7,424 nt of DNA, taken from positions 1 to 7,424 of the forward strand of contig JACMMM010000469.1 of NCBI GenBank assembly GCA_014379065.1, in the 5' to 3' direction. A program made the position numbers and the translations under genes. Positions 7,182 through 7,424 of this stretch are shown in pieces. The DNA comes from Saprospiraceae bacterium. GTDB taxonomy: Bacteria > Bacteroidota > Bacteroidia > Chitinophagales > Saprospiraceae. The notes below the pieces were generated by a model. It saw only the letters and a list, made by a program, of their open reading frames with translations, was not told where the DNA came from and made no database searches. Every line of letters starts with the position of its first letter. The stretch's first letter is position 1.

Positions 7182-7194
7182 AGCGCTTTACCGC
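7175..7194. other. Perfect 20-bp palindrome straddling the stop codon of the T9SS cargo gene
   Basis: GCGGTAAAGC followed by its exact reverse complement GCTTTACCGC spans the last Leu-Arg codons, the TAA stop (7179-7181) and 13 bases beyond. In RNA it could form a GC-closed stem of 8 bp with a 4-base GCGC loop. No T-run follows, so it does not look like a classic intrinsic terminator; 3'-end protection, attenuation or a protein-binding site are possible. Confidence 0.6.
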
Positions 7195-7217
7195 CGAGTG
7201 CTGGCTGTGCATATCAT

Positions 7218-7320
7218 TTCCCGTAGGGAATCCCTGTTTATAGCAATGAAAACCAATTTTTCAAAACCCCGTATGGGGTTTCCTGCTCCGATTTCAGGCA
7301 ACCCCATATGGGTAGGGTTG
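7218..7320. repeat. Series of three C-run/G-run hairpins upstream of the transposase
   Basis: Three inverted repeats share a CCC-(G/A)TA-GGG core. The first is TTCCC-GTA-GGGAA at 7218-7230, followed at once by TCCC. The second is AAACCCC-GTAT-GGGGTTT at 7264-7281, a perfect 7-bp stem. The third is CAACCC...GGGTTG (7299-7304 and 7315-7320), enclosing the perfect palindrome CCCATATGGG at 7303-7312. They may be REP-like intergenic elements, terminators for the two flanking genes, or in the last case part of the insertion-sequence end. T-runs are short or absent. Confidence 0.55.
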
Positions 7321-7424
7321 ATTGATTCTAAAATTGTTCCGTTCTTTGACAAAAATTGGCGAATATGACTTACAATCTACAAGAATTTGTGAGCATGCTG
7401 GACGATCCACGGCGCGGTCAAGGG
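7295..7424 (+). mobile_element. Possible left end of an ISAs1-like insertion sequence (boundary uncertain)
   Basis: If the transposase call is right, the element's left terminus should lie some tens of bases upstream of 7365. CAGGCAACCC at 7295-7304 is a tentative candidate, since ISAs1-family ends often begin CAGG. The right end is outside the window, so neither the terminal inverted repeat nor the target duplication can be confirmed. Confidence 0.3.
7365..7424 (+). CDS. Probable ISAs1-family transposase, first 20 residues, cut by window edge
   Basis: From the ATG at 7365 the frame is open to the right edge and reads MTYNLQEFVSML followed by DDPRRGQG. The F-x-x-x-L-x-D-P-R-R-x-x-G pattern is the opening of the DDE_Tnp_1-associated N-terminal domain found in ISAs1/H-repeat transposases. 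Only 20 residues are visible, so the catalytic DDE residues cannot be checked, nor can it be said whether the gene is intact. No Shine-Dalgarno is obvious. An unrelated gene cannot be excluded, but the DPRR motif at this distance from the start is characteristic. Confidence 0.65.
   Translation, partial: MTYNLQEFVSMLDDPRRGQG

Overview
The window looks like Bacteroidota DNA, most likely from a Saprospiraceae-type (Haliscomenobacter/Lewinella-like) bacterium. The main reason is the 1199-residue exported protein at 3582-7181, which ends in a recognisable type IX secretion system (T9SS) type A C-terminal sorting domain and starts with a HYR-like domain. Supporting signs are an Asp-box repeat protein, a small fibronectin-III-like secreted protein, poor Shine-Dalgarno sequences, and a few TAnnTTTG boxes of the Bacteroidota promoter type. 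The assignment rests on family knowledge and was not checked by a search.

Layout. Positions 1-872 (minus strand) hold the N-terminal part of an exported Asp-box (BNR-like) beta-propeller protein with a 40-residue period; it runs off the left edge. A 357-base divergent spacer follows, holding at most one doubtful 69-codon ORF. Positions 1230-2687 (plus) encode an uncharacterised, soluble, mostly helical 485-residue protein with TPR-like segments near its C terminus. Directly abutting it, tail to tail with no spacer, is a short minus-strand gene (3053-2688) for a secreted FN3-like protein. A noncoding spacer of about 530 bases leads into the large T9SS cargo gene at 3582-7181. Its body is mainly a tandem pair of roughly 410-residue units. 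A perfect 20-bp palindrome straddles its stop codon.

The last 230 bases hold three successive C-run/G-run hairpins and then the first 20 codons of what is probably an ISAs1-family transposase, so the right edge is likely the left end of an insertion sequence.

How the genes fit together. Three of the four well-supported complete or partial chromosomal genes encode exported proteins built from beta-sandwich or propeller modules, so this looks like a surface/adhesin-type accessory region next to a mobile element. There is no operon: strands alternate and spacers are large. No defence system, CRISPR array, RNA gene or metabolic cluster was seen. The items that best merit a second look are the conserved long repeat unit of the large protein, the palindrome over its stop codon, and the hairpin series before the transposase.
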